NCBI GenBank assembly: GCA_029204225.1 | Contig: MU831910.1 | Coordinates: 33,177 to 97,176 of the forward strand | Source: Diphasiastrum complanatum | Lineage: Eukaryota; Streptophyta; Lycopodiopsida; Lycopodiales; Lycopodiaceae | Direction of reading: 5' to 3' | DNA: 64,000 nucleotides | Shown: piece by piece, positions 34,732 through 48,305 of the stretch | Numbering within the stretch: position 1 is the first letter of the stretch | How the letters are laid out: each line of letters opens with the position of its first letter | Translations under genes and position numbers: made by a program | Notes under the pieces: model-generated | Database searches by the model: none | Seen by the model: the letters and a program-made list of their open reading frames with translations, nothing else | What the model was told of the DNA's origin: nothing

Positions 34732-35384
34732 TGTGAAAAACTCAGATCCAAAAGATGCTAAAGTTTCATAAAGATCTTGGCCATGGAAGTTATGCACATC
34801 TAGATTGAAAAAATGATAGAAATTGTGATGTTAAGCATACTAAACATCAACTAAACATCAAAATCTGATCATAAGCTTCCACAAACAGAAACTTGCTGTC
34901 CCTGTCCGTACTTCAGAGCCTACAACCTGCATTTCACACGTGTGAAGCCATAGCAACAAAGAAATCACAATTCTAGTGGCTAGAATGCAAGATATGAACA
35001 AAAAAGTGAGAGAGAAGAAGATGGACCTTCAAAGAGCATAACATTCATTCAATAGAATGAAAATGAGATGTGTACATACTCGTGGAGATGGCTATTTATA
35101 GCAGCCATAGTGCCTCTTGGCCACTTGTCTTATGATAGGCTAAAATTGGGGTCCAATAGGATTCACCCATATACCTAGAAATTTGGTCAAATAGGAATGC
35201 ACCAAATTATGAGCCAATAGAAGAGCTCCACACTCGACCTCCTCTAATTAATGTGACCTCAAAAGTAGTGTACACATACTTTGGGCCTCTACATACATGT
35301 ATGAACCTATCTCTAACTTTTATTTGGCCATAGGCCTACAAAATCTCAAGTTAGGAAAATACTACTAGTTGACAATTTTTCACA
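34732..35384 (-). repeat. Copia element 2, LTR (right; 5' LTR and promoter)
   Basis: 653 bp, identical to the left LTR except at 34904. The palindrome TTCACACGTGTGAA recurs at 34933-34946, about 155 bp below the TATA box at about 35095, so within the expected RNA leader. Confidence 0.95.
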
Positions 35385-36171
35385 GCTTCACCATGTGCAT
35401 TCCATTATTCATGACATTAGAAGACCAACTGGTTTTTTCCATTCTCTACAAACAACATTCATAGTGGATGGAAAGCCTCAAGGTCTCAAGTCTCACGATT
35501 GGCTAAAGATGATTCAATTCATATATCCATTGTCAATTCATGGGTGCTTGTCAAACTTGATATTTGTGAGACCATATATAAACTACCAATCATTGTCAGG
35601 TATATACATTTACTTGGTGTATTATTTTATTTTATATTTACTAACTGGAAACTCAAATAGACATAAAATGAATTGAATATGTTGCAGATGGATGTGTTCA
35701 AAAGAAATTCATGAGCTAGATCTTCGAAAGAGATATGAGGATATGGTGGATATTGTGTGCATGTTTAAGAGATATTTTTTGACTTTCATCATGGACTTGC
35801 AAGTGCATCTATTGGTGCACTTGGTTGAAAAAGTTTCTATTGCTAGTCCAGTGCACACTAGTTTCTATTTCTAGTCCAGCGCACACTAGGCCAACGTGCA
35901 TACTTTCTTTTGCATGTGAATTGTAAGCTAAATCAATTGATATTTGAACTCATTAAATTAAACATTTGTGGCTTTTTAGGTGGATGTTCTTTATGGAAAG
36001 GAATATGAAAGTGTAAAAGATTTTGTGCATCAAAAGATAAGGCTTGAAGGTAGCATGTCAGTACATGAATCTATCTTTTATGTTACTGAAATTTTGCACC
36101 AACTACATTCATTTGCTCCACAATTGTGGCATGAGGAGGAAGCTGAAGAGGTAACAAGTGAAAAATCTTAA
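35385..36171 (+). pseudogene. CACTA transposase relic, right part (DUF4218 region)
   Basis: This resumes the relic interrupted by copia element 2. The frame from 35395 reads IHDIRRPTGFFHSLQTTF then KPQGLKSHDWLKMIQ, matching GLKSHDWHKFLQ at 56.4 kb. Exon-like pieces follow at 35692-35874 (FKRYFLTFIMDLQVHLLVHL, the DUF4218 signature VHLLVHLV) and at 35980-36171 (KDFVHQKIRLEGSMSVHESI, with a stop at 36169). It is heavily decayed. Confidence 0.8.
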
Positions 36172-37985
36172 GGGATGGGAAAGGTCCATAGGTTGACACC
36201 CTTCCAATGAGAAAAAAATCTTCAAATTCATGCTTTATAATTGTTGAATTATGGATAAATGGTTAGACCTATACAAAGAAAAAAAATAGAGGACCTTGGC
36301 TAGAAAGCACCAATGACAATATAGAGGTAGACACATGGCCACAAGCCAAATCCACTCCATGTACATTTGTAAATATGTCATTTGGCCAAATTTAGACTTT
36401 GATTAGCTCGTGATAATGTAGGTTGCTTACACCTGGCTTGATGGTGGAGGGTTAGTGACTATGCACCTCATAATGTCATTTGATTATATGGACCAATCAT
36501 AGAAAGAGGTGCACCAAAATGGTCCAATCAATGTAAGAGGTGACATAAGTTGATGGGGTGAGGGAGATAGAAGAACGCGAACGGAGAAGAAAACATGAAT
36601 ATTGCTGAACAGCTCTCCCGTTGTAATCGGCTGCTAAATGCAAAAACAGTCTAATAGACAGCTTATGCTAAATGTAATCACAGCTTTAAGTGTTCTAATT
36701 GCCCAACAGGATCTTAAAAATTAATTCATACTCTGAAACAAGAGTACAGTCCACCAAAGAGATTATAGATGGTTTGTATGTAGTACTATTGAAATCAGAT
36801 TCAACGTGAAGTATAGTTCTAAAATAAATGAAAGAGCAATATGATAACGCGAGTTCCTCAGGCGTCAAAGATAGCCATCGTCTGATCAGAAACTGAGAAG
36901 TCGTAGACGTCCGTGTTCTGATCAGAGTGAGTAAACAAGCGCGATCAAATAGCAATGAAAGTTCATTCAATCACAACAAACATTCATCTATGTTGTACAC
37001 AGATAAAAGCAAGCTGCTATTATATTACACTGAAGCACAATACAAAATAGCAATTACAACAAAAAATGACGGTGTAATTGGGAGGTTCAAATAATGTGTC
37101 TCATGGATGGAGCAACACGTAATCTGTGCTTTGGATGATCTATTTATAGACTCTTCATCCGTTTATTAATTACATTGAATGCTTGTCACCTAATTAAGAA
37201 AGTAGTTGTACTTGGAAGTATATGGCTTATGTGACAACCGTACACAGTATTTACGATCAATAATTCAGCATCGTTGACGCGGACAAGGACATCACTGGAA
37301 CGTTCCTCGTTTATTTTAGATGACCTTCTGGCTTTTTTTTTCTCCTCGCATTTTTTGCAAGAAGCCGAAGGTGCCCTCAAAAAGATGGTGATGTCTTTGA
37401 AACAGTTTAATGCATGAAAATAGATGAGCTTCGGGATTTTCTCTCTCTTCACATTTTTCGCAAAAAGCCAAAGGTGTGTTGAAAATAGTTAAACTTTTAA
37501 ACTATGCAAGTGTCACATTTTGGGGAAATGCAAAAACGTCGAAGCTGTTGAAAACATAGTATATTTCTGCAGACTGTTGAAAGTAATGTATTTCTGCATA
37601 CTTGTTCTAAGTACAAGTTTTGTGAAAGTCCTTGAAGATGGCCAAGTCTTCAATGACTTCAAGTTATTAAATTTGATATCTGAACTTTGAAATTATGATA
37701 GGATTGGTTACCCTTTGCTGGAGATCAGCCAGAAGTCCATTGTAAGCGTTCTTCAAATAAATTGGTTGCCTAAGTTTGTAACTCATGCAGGTATCAGATG
37801 AGCAGACATAGAACCAAAGTTGGTTTCACTTGGCCCTAGATCAATGATCAAAGAAGTTTATTGATAGATAGATATTCATACATGGTCTTACAAAACACAT
37901 GCCATGGAGTTTTTTATTTTTTTAATTTTTTTTTCTCTGTGTTAGCACAGTTGCTAACAAGATATCAGTCACTTTCTTATCGACA
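36172..37985. other. No recognisable gene
   Basis: Minus-strand frames at 36695-36970 and 37186-37452 have no family resemblance. Around 37140-37500 there is a loose internal repetition of a TCTCTCTTCACATTTTTCGC-like phrase (37321-37360 and 37440-37470). Nothing further is supported. Confidence 0.4.
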
Positions 37986-37989
37986 CTCC

Positions 37990-39015
37990 TGATAAGTAAA
38001 GTGACTTTATTGATGTAAATACTGATGTTCTCCGGGATTCTTTTATTGGCCAAAATACATCTGATGATGAATCCAACCCTATAGAAGAGTCGAAATGTCT
38101 TTTCAATTTGCCTGTATATTATATTAATGACGATGTATATTTTATTACTGCTGATTTATATAAATTTTTTGACTATCGTGAAGACAAGGTTCTATGTTTA
38201 TTATTTGGCACAATTTTCGAATTCTCCGACTTTGTAGATTTTGAAATAGATGACCTTGTTGCTGGTATTGATTTTGAAGATGAGGAGGGACTTATGACCG
38301 GTGAAGAATGTCTGACTAAGACTTTATCAAATATAGTTGAGGATGGGCGAGGCAGACCATCCGATGAAGAATTCACGGCATTTCAATCCTAGATGGGCTT
38401 CCCTCGTCCATCATTAATACATTTCACTGATGATTCCACTTCAGTACGTGGTCATTATATTGATCATCCTGATCTGGTTGTTGTTGATAATGAAGAATGT
38501 GTAAGTATTTAAACTTCCTTGCATTAGAATGTTTTTAATCACTGAATGTGTTTTTGCTAACATATTTCCTATTGCAGGATGCTCTCATAATAGATGATTT
38601 TGCTGCGAGACGAGGTGGTTTCAGACAACACGCATCCTTGTTCCAGAGGGATAGTGGACTGGGCCACTGTCTAAGGCATTTCCTGAAGAATGAGATCTGT
38701 ATTGCTCATTCCAAGCTGAGCCCAATCGGGGAGAGTCTTATAATGGCAGTTAAAACTTTATCATTTGACCTAGGAGGACATAAATTTGTTAAGACAAATA
38801 AGATAATTTTTGTCAAAAGATCTTATGTTTTGAACATTTTAGGCTTTACTGATGGGAATGTTCCTTTAAGGAGCTCCCATTATTCATTGTATTCCACTTA
38901 TATTGAGCTTAGTGGAAATAAGGATAATGCACATCTATTAGATGCATACGCTAGTAGAGAATTTCTTCATGACAATACTGCCATAGAATCTGACACAAGA
39001 TCTGATGATGAATAG
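37990..39015 (+). pseudogene. Frame A of an unfamiliar two-frame repeat family
   Basis: Two exon-like blocks are joined in phase by a GTAAGT donor at 38501 and an ATTGCAG acceptor ending at 38577. The first, very acidic block includes NLPVYYINDDVYFITADLYK and ends VVVDNEEC; it has one in-frame TAG at 38390. The second (38578-39015) begins DALIIDDFAARRGGF and includes GGHKFVKTNKIIFVKRSYVL, and ends TRSDDE with a stop. I do not recognise the product. Its 3' end faces frame B on the opposite strand 135 bp away, and the same pair recurs inverted at 62.3-62.9 kb, so this is a repeat family and not a single host gene. Confidence 0.5.
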
Positions 39016-39149
39016 TTGACACTTTGTCTTTTGGTATAATACAATCAATACATTTACATTGAGTATTTCTCCTCTCTTGTTCAATGAATTTGCAAAGCAA
39101 TTCTGAACATGTCATGATTTGATGACAATGATGATCTTCTACTCAGCAA

Positions 39150-39434
39150 TCATCTAACTTTCTCTTCATGTATGAACTTGCATGCTTTTCTAAACTTGTT
39201 GTATTGTGTAGACTTTGTTATATTTCGAATCTGAACTCTGCGGTAGAACCACTGAAACAATTGACAAATGTAGTTTTGTTTTTCATTGGTTTCTCCATGT
39301 TGTGTATTTCGATGAAATGTTGCTCTTGCTTGCCAGTGTGACTTCTCCATCCCTTGTGATGACCATACACTCAAGCTTCCATATGTATTTGCAAAAAATG
39401 TTAAGATGGCACTAACCAAGGAGTAATAAATCAA
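39150..39434 (-). pseudogene. Frame B fragment of the two-frame family (transposase-like)
   Basis: On the minus strand the frame reads FFANTYGSLSVWSSQGMEKS, then HWQARATFHRNTQHGETNEK, NYICQLFQWFYRR and ends FRKACKFIHEEKVR. The YGSL..WSxQGxEKsHxxA pattern, followed by HTQHGG, resembles a domain I associate with widespread transposase-like repeat proteins, but I cannot name the family. A longer copy with upstream exons lies on the plus strand at 61.4-62.5 kb. Here only the C-terminal end survives. Confidence 0.55.
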
Positions 39435-39837
39435 GAATATATTATCTGCAGCTTAGCACATGAGAATTAACTCGAGTGATATCTATGATTAAATACGAGA
39501 CCATAGTAATTATGATAACAAGTTGTCACCATGAGAAATGAATGAAATTAACAACATAGGTACAAAATCATGGAACATAGTAATAGTACAAAGTCTAAGC
39601 TACAAGCTAAGTCCTATGGTATCAATACAAGGATATCACTATTATTATGATTAATAATTTATATGATTCTAATGAGGATCCAAGGTCTCCAAACTTGCTA
39701 GGATGAGAAATTGACACGTGGCAAATGACATGCAATCCATCAAATGATTGCTATCACTTTTGCACGGCCTCTCTCTTTTACTACAAGCATAGAGGAGGCG
39801 GCTATATAAGAAAGGAGGGGTGTCCAAATTGGGAGGA

Positions 39838-40297
39838 GGATTTTGGGAGAGAAATCAATTGTATGGTGCATTGCTTGATAAGGTTTTCTTTGTTTTTAAC
39901 CAATAGGAAACAATATTCAAGTTGAATGGGAACATGTATTGTCATTTTTACACTTTGGGATTATAGTTAGGTTATTATTTTCACTTTATGTTCTTTTATA
40001 AGGACAAGATTTTATGTGAGTTACACCAATTTTGCAGGTGTATTTGACACTATTTTTTTTGACTTAAAATTTTGGAAGAGGATTCTGGGAGAGAAATCCA
40101 CTGTGTGTTGCATTGCTTGGTAAGGTTTTCTTTGTTTTCAATCAATAGGAAACACTATTCAAGTTGCATGGGACTTGTATTGTCATTCTTGCACTTTGGG
40201 ATTATAGGTAGGTTATCATTTTAACTTCGTATTTTTTTACAAGGACAAGTTCTTATGTAAGTTACACCAATTTCACTTAAAATTTTGGAATAAAATT
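39838..40297. repeat. Tandem duplication, two units of about 240 bp
   Basis: About 39838-40076 and 40078-40297 are similar along their length (TGGGAGAGAAATC, GCATTGCTTG, AAGGTTTTCTTTGTTTT, CACTTTGGGATTATAG, AAAATTTTGGAA). A TATA-like GGCTATATAAGAAAGG just upstream (about 39799) suggests a duplicated LTR leader. Confidence 0.8.
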
Positions 40298-41907
40298 CAA
40301 GTCGAAAAATGCATTATTGTAGGTACTATGTTTTGCATTGAGAATAATGGACATTGCATTTCTAATCACTAACAATAAGCTTATTTCATGGACCAGAAAA
40401 TTTTGATTGGCTTGAGATACATATAGCTAGGGTGTGATAAAAATTCTTTTATTAATGTTATAATAGATCTAAGAGATGATTATCTAGGGTTTATGTGGTC
40501 GAGACTTGGCATGCTTTGGATTGCCAAAGGGCTATTCAGATGATTGTTTAATGTCTAGGAGATTAGATCAAAAAGTTGATAATTTTTTTGGAGATAACTT
40601 GTGGTATGGGATGTTGGAAATTGCAAAGGAAAGTATAATAATGATTGGATTTGAGAACAATGGTGTGGTCGAAAATCGTGAAGATGTTGAAAGCCATTAG
40701 TCATGATATGGTATTTTGTCAAAATTTTGAGGTATTTTGATTTGGACTTCTCTATGGATATCTCAAGTTTACAAAATCAAAAACTCAAAAGCTATTTCTT
40801 GTTTGGAATATATTTGTGAATTTTGGTTTGTGGTGTGTTATGTGTAGCATGGTTGCATGTGATTTCTTGGGTTGTAGATGTTTCTACACGTAGCCCTTGG
40901 ACGATATCATGTGAAATGCTACTAACATCAATCTAAACCATGTGAGTTAATTTCAAAAAGTTCGTTACTTTTCTACTTGACATAGGAAATCAAGAGATAT
41001 AGAATACGAATATTCAAATTCTCTTGATCCCATGTTGATTTTTGTTATGATTTAGATAAGTCTTATTTTTTTAGATGGTGAGTTCTATGACCAACAAAGT
41101 AATTGTAGGATTAGTTTTGTATGCAACTATGTTGATGCATATTGATATACCTTGAAGCAATGCATATTGCCTGTGAAAAAAGTGAGTTTTGAGATCTTGC
41201 AAAGATCATCCATGACTTACATGCATGAGAGGTTGCATACTACCAAATTACTCTTGGTCAACTCGGATTTTCAAGAGCTATTTAATACAATTTGGATCTA
41301 GGCAATCATCATCCAAAGTCAAGCTAATTTCATGCATTTCCTTGAAAAAAACTAAGTAAATATTATTGTGGAAGAGTCAAACAAGCATCTTGCTCTCGAG
41401 TAGAAAGAGAAACCAACCGCTCTCTGGTAGAGAGAGAATAGACCAGAAGTTTGCAAGATAAAAACTTGATTAACTCTCAAAATTCATATGTGCAAGGAGC
41501 TATAATCATATATAGTGGTATTGCACGTGAAGAGTCTTGAAACATGATTGGGCCAGTCTTTTTTAAACCCATAAATGTGATTGTTTTATAGACCAATGAG
41601 ATGAAAGTGGTAGATTGAAGTCCACCACTTCACTTTTGCATCCCTACAAAATAGGACATGTGTTGACCTTTGATTGAGCTAAAGATCATGACCCAAATAC
41701 CTATGGCTAATCATGCTTTTGATTTGTAGAAGTCACGAGGAGATTGAGGCCCAACCTCATGATGACACTTCGCATGTTTCTACATGACTAGCTTTTGTCT
41801 AGTTTCACATTGCTTTGTAAAACAAGCTATTTTATGGTATGAATTAACTAATGCAAATAGGCCTACTACTCACATATGGAAACATGTTTGCATGATTTTC
41901 ATACTCC
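40298..41907. other. No recognisable gene; right end may be a copia LTR
   Basis: No domain is visible; the 64-codon frame at 40506-40700 is unassigned. The last bases, GATTTTCATACTCCTC near 41895-41910, look like an LTR end against a purine tract read on the minus strand, in line with the copia relic that follows. Confidence 0.45.
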
Positions 41908-41929
41908 TCAAAATATAGATTGATACACA

Positions 41930-42460
41930 AGTATTGCAATCAAACTTGACATTACATCCATTGTCAATCAATTGATTTACACTCAATAAACTTTTAGACA
42001 TTGAAGGAACATACAAGACATTTTGAAACTTTGGTCTCTTTCTTGATTCAAGCCAAATAGGAATGGTTCCTATTCACAATTAGCACCATTAGAATAGACT
42101 TCTTAGAATATGATGAAAATGAAAATAATATTCCCTTTGCCTTGTGAAATGTGAGCTCACCTCACTATCAATCCACCAAGGATCTTCCTCCATAGAAATT
42201 GATGATGCTCTCATGCATTCCATAAGTGACTCCCCCTCATTGAAGCGATTTCCTCCTTAACTGCTGAAGTTCCCTTGCCTTCTTGTTTTCTTCCTTCTTT
42301 TTTCTTCTTGTAGCACTTAAAGGCCAAATGCCCCTTCTTGCCACAATAATTGCATTTGAATCTCTTACTTGCTTCCAATAGGTTGCCTCCTATTGATGCC
42401 ATGATGAGGAAGTACTTGCACACAAAGTACAAACTTGTGAAACGATTTTTCAAAGTGATT
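41930..42460 (-). pseudogene. Copia zinc-knuckle and protease relic
   Basis: Minus strand: MASIGGNLLEASKRFKC, then the zinc knuckle CNYCGKKGHLAFKC at about 42315-42355. After a stop, WWIDSEVSSHFT near 42165 (DSE in place of DSG/DSA, so the protease active site is damaged) and NVLYVPSMSKSLLSVNQLID continue to about 41950. There are several frameshifts. Confidence 0.8.
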
Positions 42461-43054
42461 TTGTGACCCTCAAAAAACTAGATTTGAACATATCAACAAT
42501 ATCAAGAAAGATCTACAAATGTTGAGCATGTGTGCTTATAAAGGAAGAACTTTCAACAATCCACAAGCCATCTGTTAAGTTCTTGTAGAACCTCTGGACA
42601 AGTGAGCTGTGAGATGTGTTAATTTAGATCACTTTCAAACTCTCGTCGTTAAATTGATTCCATGCCCAATAATGATTTAGGCCTATTCGAGGTGGTCCAT
42701 TTGCCATTGCAAGGAGCTAATTGGTGTGTTTGGCAGTGCATAACTGATATCAATTGAGCAGTACAAGTGAGCCTACTATTGCGGTGATTGTCTGTGGAAA
42801 CCATTAGGATCTATAAGATGAATAGTCACTGTGAGTTCTTTGTGAAAATTCATATGCTTTCCGGGTCCTAATTTCTTCCAACAAGAACATCCATCTCATC
42901 TACACATTTTGATATCTATATAGACCCATTTAAGTTGATTGGTCAGATGTTGCAATTGATGAAAGACATTGAGGCATTTCTACACTTTTGATATCTATTA
43001 ATTGAGGTCCATCAAGTCTGTCACCTCCATTGGGTAACTCACTATAGACTTCTC
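42461..43054. other. No recognisable gene
   Basis: Sequence between two copia relics, probably LTR or leader remains. No frame or repeat boundary is seen. Confidence 0.4.
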
Positions 43055-44512
43055 AAAAATGAAATTACACTATACATATAATTGTTCACTCAGGCAACCC
43101 ATGCATGACCCAGGTTGTCATTGGCGGGACACGTGTCCCGTTGACTTTTCTCGTGGCGAGGCCAACTGATCCTTATCAACTGATAGGACCCACAGTACAG
43201 TAGCCCCAAGTGTCATCATCCTTCGCTTCACCATAAGTCGAAGGTTCTTTGCTTTGAATAATGCTAGATAAGAGAGCATAATTTGCTTCATATCTTTTAG
43301 GTTGTGTCTTCTCTCTTGTTGATCTTCGTAGCTCTCTCTGGCTTGATGATCCTGGAAAGTCATCCATGTCGTGGCTCTCCAACAATCTCTCAAACCACTT
43401 AGGGAGCTTCATGTCAAGTGATCGACTTCTTGGTGAAAATGTATCCCATGGTACATCCTTCTCCTTGCATTTGTCACCTGCAACTTCAATCCTTCTTGCA
43501 CCAAAAGGTTTATCTCTACCTCTCCAACCTGTTTCTTGGGGTTGAGTAGTAGTATCTTGAGATGTATCCTCATGTTCATCACTTGGAAGGTCAATGAATG
43601 GATCATCATCAGAAGGTATCCTCACTATACCATCTTTCCCACTGGATGTGTCTATCTTCTCAGCATCCTCGTCTTCATACATCTTGGATTCATCAAAGAT
43701 AACATCACGACTTACATGGATTTTGTTTTCCACTGGATCAAAACATCTGTAGCCCTTCACACGTTCATCATATCCTAGGAATATACACTTGATAGCTTTC
43801 ACATCAAGTTTACGTCTCACTTCCTTAGGAATGTGTACAAAGGCTTTACATCCAAAGATTCGCAAGTGGTTCACCTTTGGCTTCTTCTTCGTGAATGCTT
43901 CCTCAGGTGTTATCTTTGGAATGGCAATTGTAGGACTTCTATTTTGAAGATGGACTACCGTACTACATGCCTCTGACCAAAAATCTTTTGGTAGTTTCAT
44001 CTCAACTAGCATAGATCTGGCACTTTCCACAATCATACGATTCTTGCACTCAGCTACACCATGAGAGCAAGAGTATGAGCTTGCGTAAATTGTCTTTTAA
44101 TCCCACATTGATCACAAAGATCATTGAAGTCATTAGACTTGTATTCACCTCCACTAGTTGATCTTAGGACTTTGATCTTCCTACCTGTCTGATTTTCGAC
44201 CAATGCTTTGAAGCATCCAATTTCTTCTTCAAGAAGTAGATCCACGTCTTACGTGACATATCATCAATAAAGGTCATGAAATAGTGTACAATTTTGTATT
44301 GGGCTCCCTTACTCATCCGCAATAACTTTGAACTTTTGGTTCACATCCTTCACAAAGCAACGATCATGGGCATATTCTACTTTCAACTTTTGATCAGTAA
44401 TGACTCCAACAGAAAGTAGATTTTTCTTCAAACCTGGTACGTAGAGTACCTCTCTGGTCATCCTGCTTTTGCCATCAGGTAGTTGGATTGAAACGGTGCC
44501 TATCCCCTCCAT
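43055..44512 (-). pseudogene. Copia protease-end/integrase relic fused to its own LTR
   Basis: Minus strand. 44512-44309 is the protease C-terminus (LYVPGLKKNLLSVG). 44245-44054 is an integrase fragment in which the catalytic LRSDNGGEY reads LRSTSGGEYKS, so the second aspartate is lost. 44036-43176 is open for 286 codons, from MIVESARSMLVEMKLPKDFW through the linker LPKWFERLLES to KEPSTYGEAKDDDTWG. At that point the frame runs directly into LTR sequence (43199-43055) of the family seen at 18239, so RT and RNase H were deleted between the linker and the 3' LTR. Confidence 0.88.
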
Positions 44513-44745
44513 AGTGAGAAGATAGATTATTTTTTTGAGCTCATTGGCAATCTTGAGCTACTACACTTTTGTATTGTGTGTTTATGATCCAAATGCAACC
44601 AAAGTAGTTCAGCCTTCATTCTCTGTCTACAAATCATACAACATCATTGATCAATGCTATTTGATTGTTCTTGCTTGTTGTTTGTCAAATTGCCAATCTA
44701 GATGAACTTTTTATGTCTAGTTTTTTGATAGATTGTTAAGCAAGC
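44513..44745. repeat. Second copy of the repeat at 18995-19275
   Basis: Begins CATAGTGAGAAGATAGA exactly where the copia protease relic breaks off and shares TTTTTTGATAGATTGTTAAGCAAG with 19248-19272. It is an unnamed dispersed repeat. Confidence 0.6.
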
Positions 44746-44829
44746 ATCCAATCACCCTTGTGGATCTTTTGTAGATCCATTTATGGTCCAAAAGTATAGT
44801 ACTTTCACATTAAGTACTTTAAAATATTT

Positions 44830-45095
44830 GGATCTACTTGCTATGTCAACATTACGCTTGATGATAGGACTAAAGAGGATCCTTCTTCAAAAAAGGGCAT
44901 TTTTGTTAGATATAGTGAGGTAAGCAAAGCATACAAAGTTTACATTCCTTCAACTAAGAAAGTTGAAGGAATGTTCCAAAGGTTGATCTTGATCATGGTG
45001 TTGTGGATGGATCTAACGTTCTTGATGACGTTGATGGTTCTTTGGATGATGGTAATGGAGAGGCATCTACAAGTCAAAACCCAAGGAGGACATCA
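44830..45095 (+). pseudogene. Copia integrase-tail relic, plus strand
   Basis: The plus strand encodes LDDRTKEDPSSKKGIFVRYS, then EVSKAYKVYIPSTKKV and, after a shift, DVDGSLDDGNGEASTSQNPR. These match the stretch after the integrase core in the 1316-residue polyprotein (LDDRTKEDPSSRKGIFVGYS). It is closely related to that family but broken. Confidence 0.8.
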
Positions 45096-45470
45096 ACGCA
45101 AAAGCAAAAACCATACTTTCCACAACAGAAGCATCGATGGATTTTGGAAAAGTCATTTTTTTCTCAACTTGATGAAGATGCTCCTTCACGACTTGATGTT
45201 CGCTTGCCACCTTTTGACTTGTTATTCCACATTTGGTTGATGAATAGTGCTCCTTCATTGCCATTTGATGTAGATGAATGACTCCTCCTAGTTTTCTCAT
45301 TTGCAAGTCTATGTTCTTCACTAATCAATACACTTTGAAGATCTTCTAGAGAGGGTAACTCTTTTTGAATGGCATAACTTTGGACTAGATTTTTATATCC
45401 AACTCCAAGTCCATTAAGGAGTATTTAAACAAGCTCTTTCTCATTGATTGCATCACCTATGCAATTTCTC
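45096..45470 (-). pseudogene. Copia gag relic, minus strand
   Basis: The minus strand reads NEKELV, then LNGLGVGYKNLVQSYAIQKE, LPSLEDLQSVLISEEHRLAN and, near 45100, a zinc-knuckle start CFCCGKYG that is cut before its histidine. This is gag of the same copia group in the direction opposite to the adjoining integrase-tail relic. Confidence 0.75.
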
Positions 45471-45752
45471 TTCTGAAATTGCATGTAGATTAAAATAGCT
45501 GGTCCAGTTGATTAACCAGTCATCCAGAATCTCCGGCTTCTTCTCTTTCTTCTCTTGCAAATAAGGTTCTGGCTGAAAGCCTAGATTCGGCAAAGACAAA
45601 GTCTTTACTTGATTTAACAACACTTCCATTTGTTGATCTCTCAAATTGTTCCGATTGTTCATCTCATTAAGTGTCTGACTTAATTGCTGAAAAATATATA
45701 AGTAGGTCAGCATGGGCAACATTCCTTTGAGGCCTGCATTATCCTTTACCAT
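45471..45752 (-). pseudogene. Possible gag N-terminal relic of another LTR element
   Basis: A minus-strand frame includes QQLSQTLNEMNNRNNLRDQQ and, later, EILDDWLINWTSYFNLHAIS. The LDDWLxxWxxYFNLHxIS pattern resembles the start of Ty3-type gag cores. There is no zinc knuckle or protease beside it. The assignment is tentative. Confidence 0.35.
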
Positions 45753-48300
<2,548 letters not shown>

Positions 48301-48305
48301 ACTCA

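Larger units (their letters stand above)
29524..35384 (-). mobile_element. Young, apparently complete copia element
   Basis: A 5861-bp LTR retrotransposon on the minus strand, inserted in a CACTA transposase relic. The 653-bp LTRs appear to differ at one base (29696 A, 34904 G). It has a tRNA-Met primer site next to the right LTR and one uninterrupted 1316-codon polyprotein with gag, protease, integrase, RT and RNase H. The host flanks read AGCTT on both sides if the terminal base of each LTR is counted with the flank (GGAGCTTGTG and TTTCACAGCTTC). The element looks capable of transposition and could supply integrase to the neighbouring integrase-less element. Confidence 0.95.
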
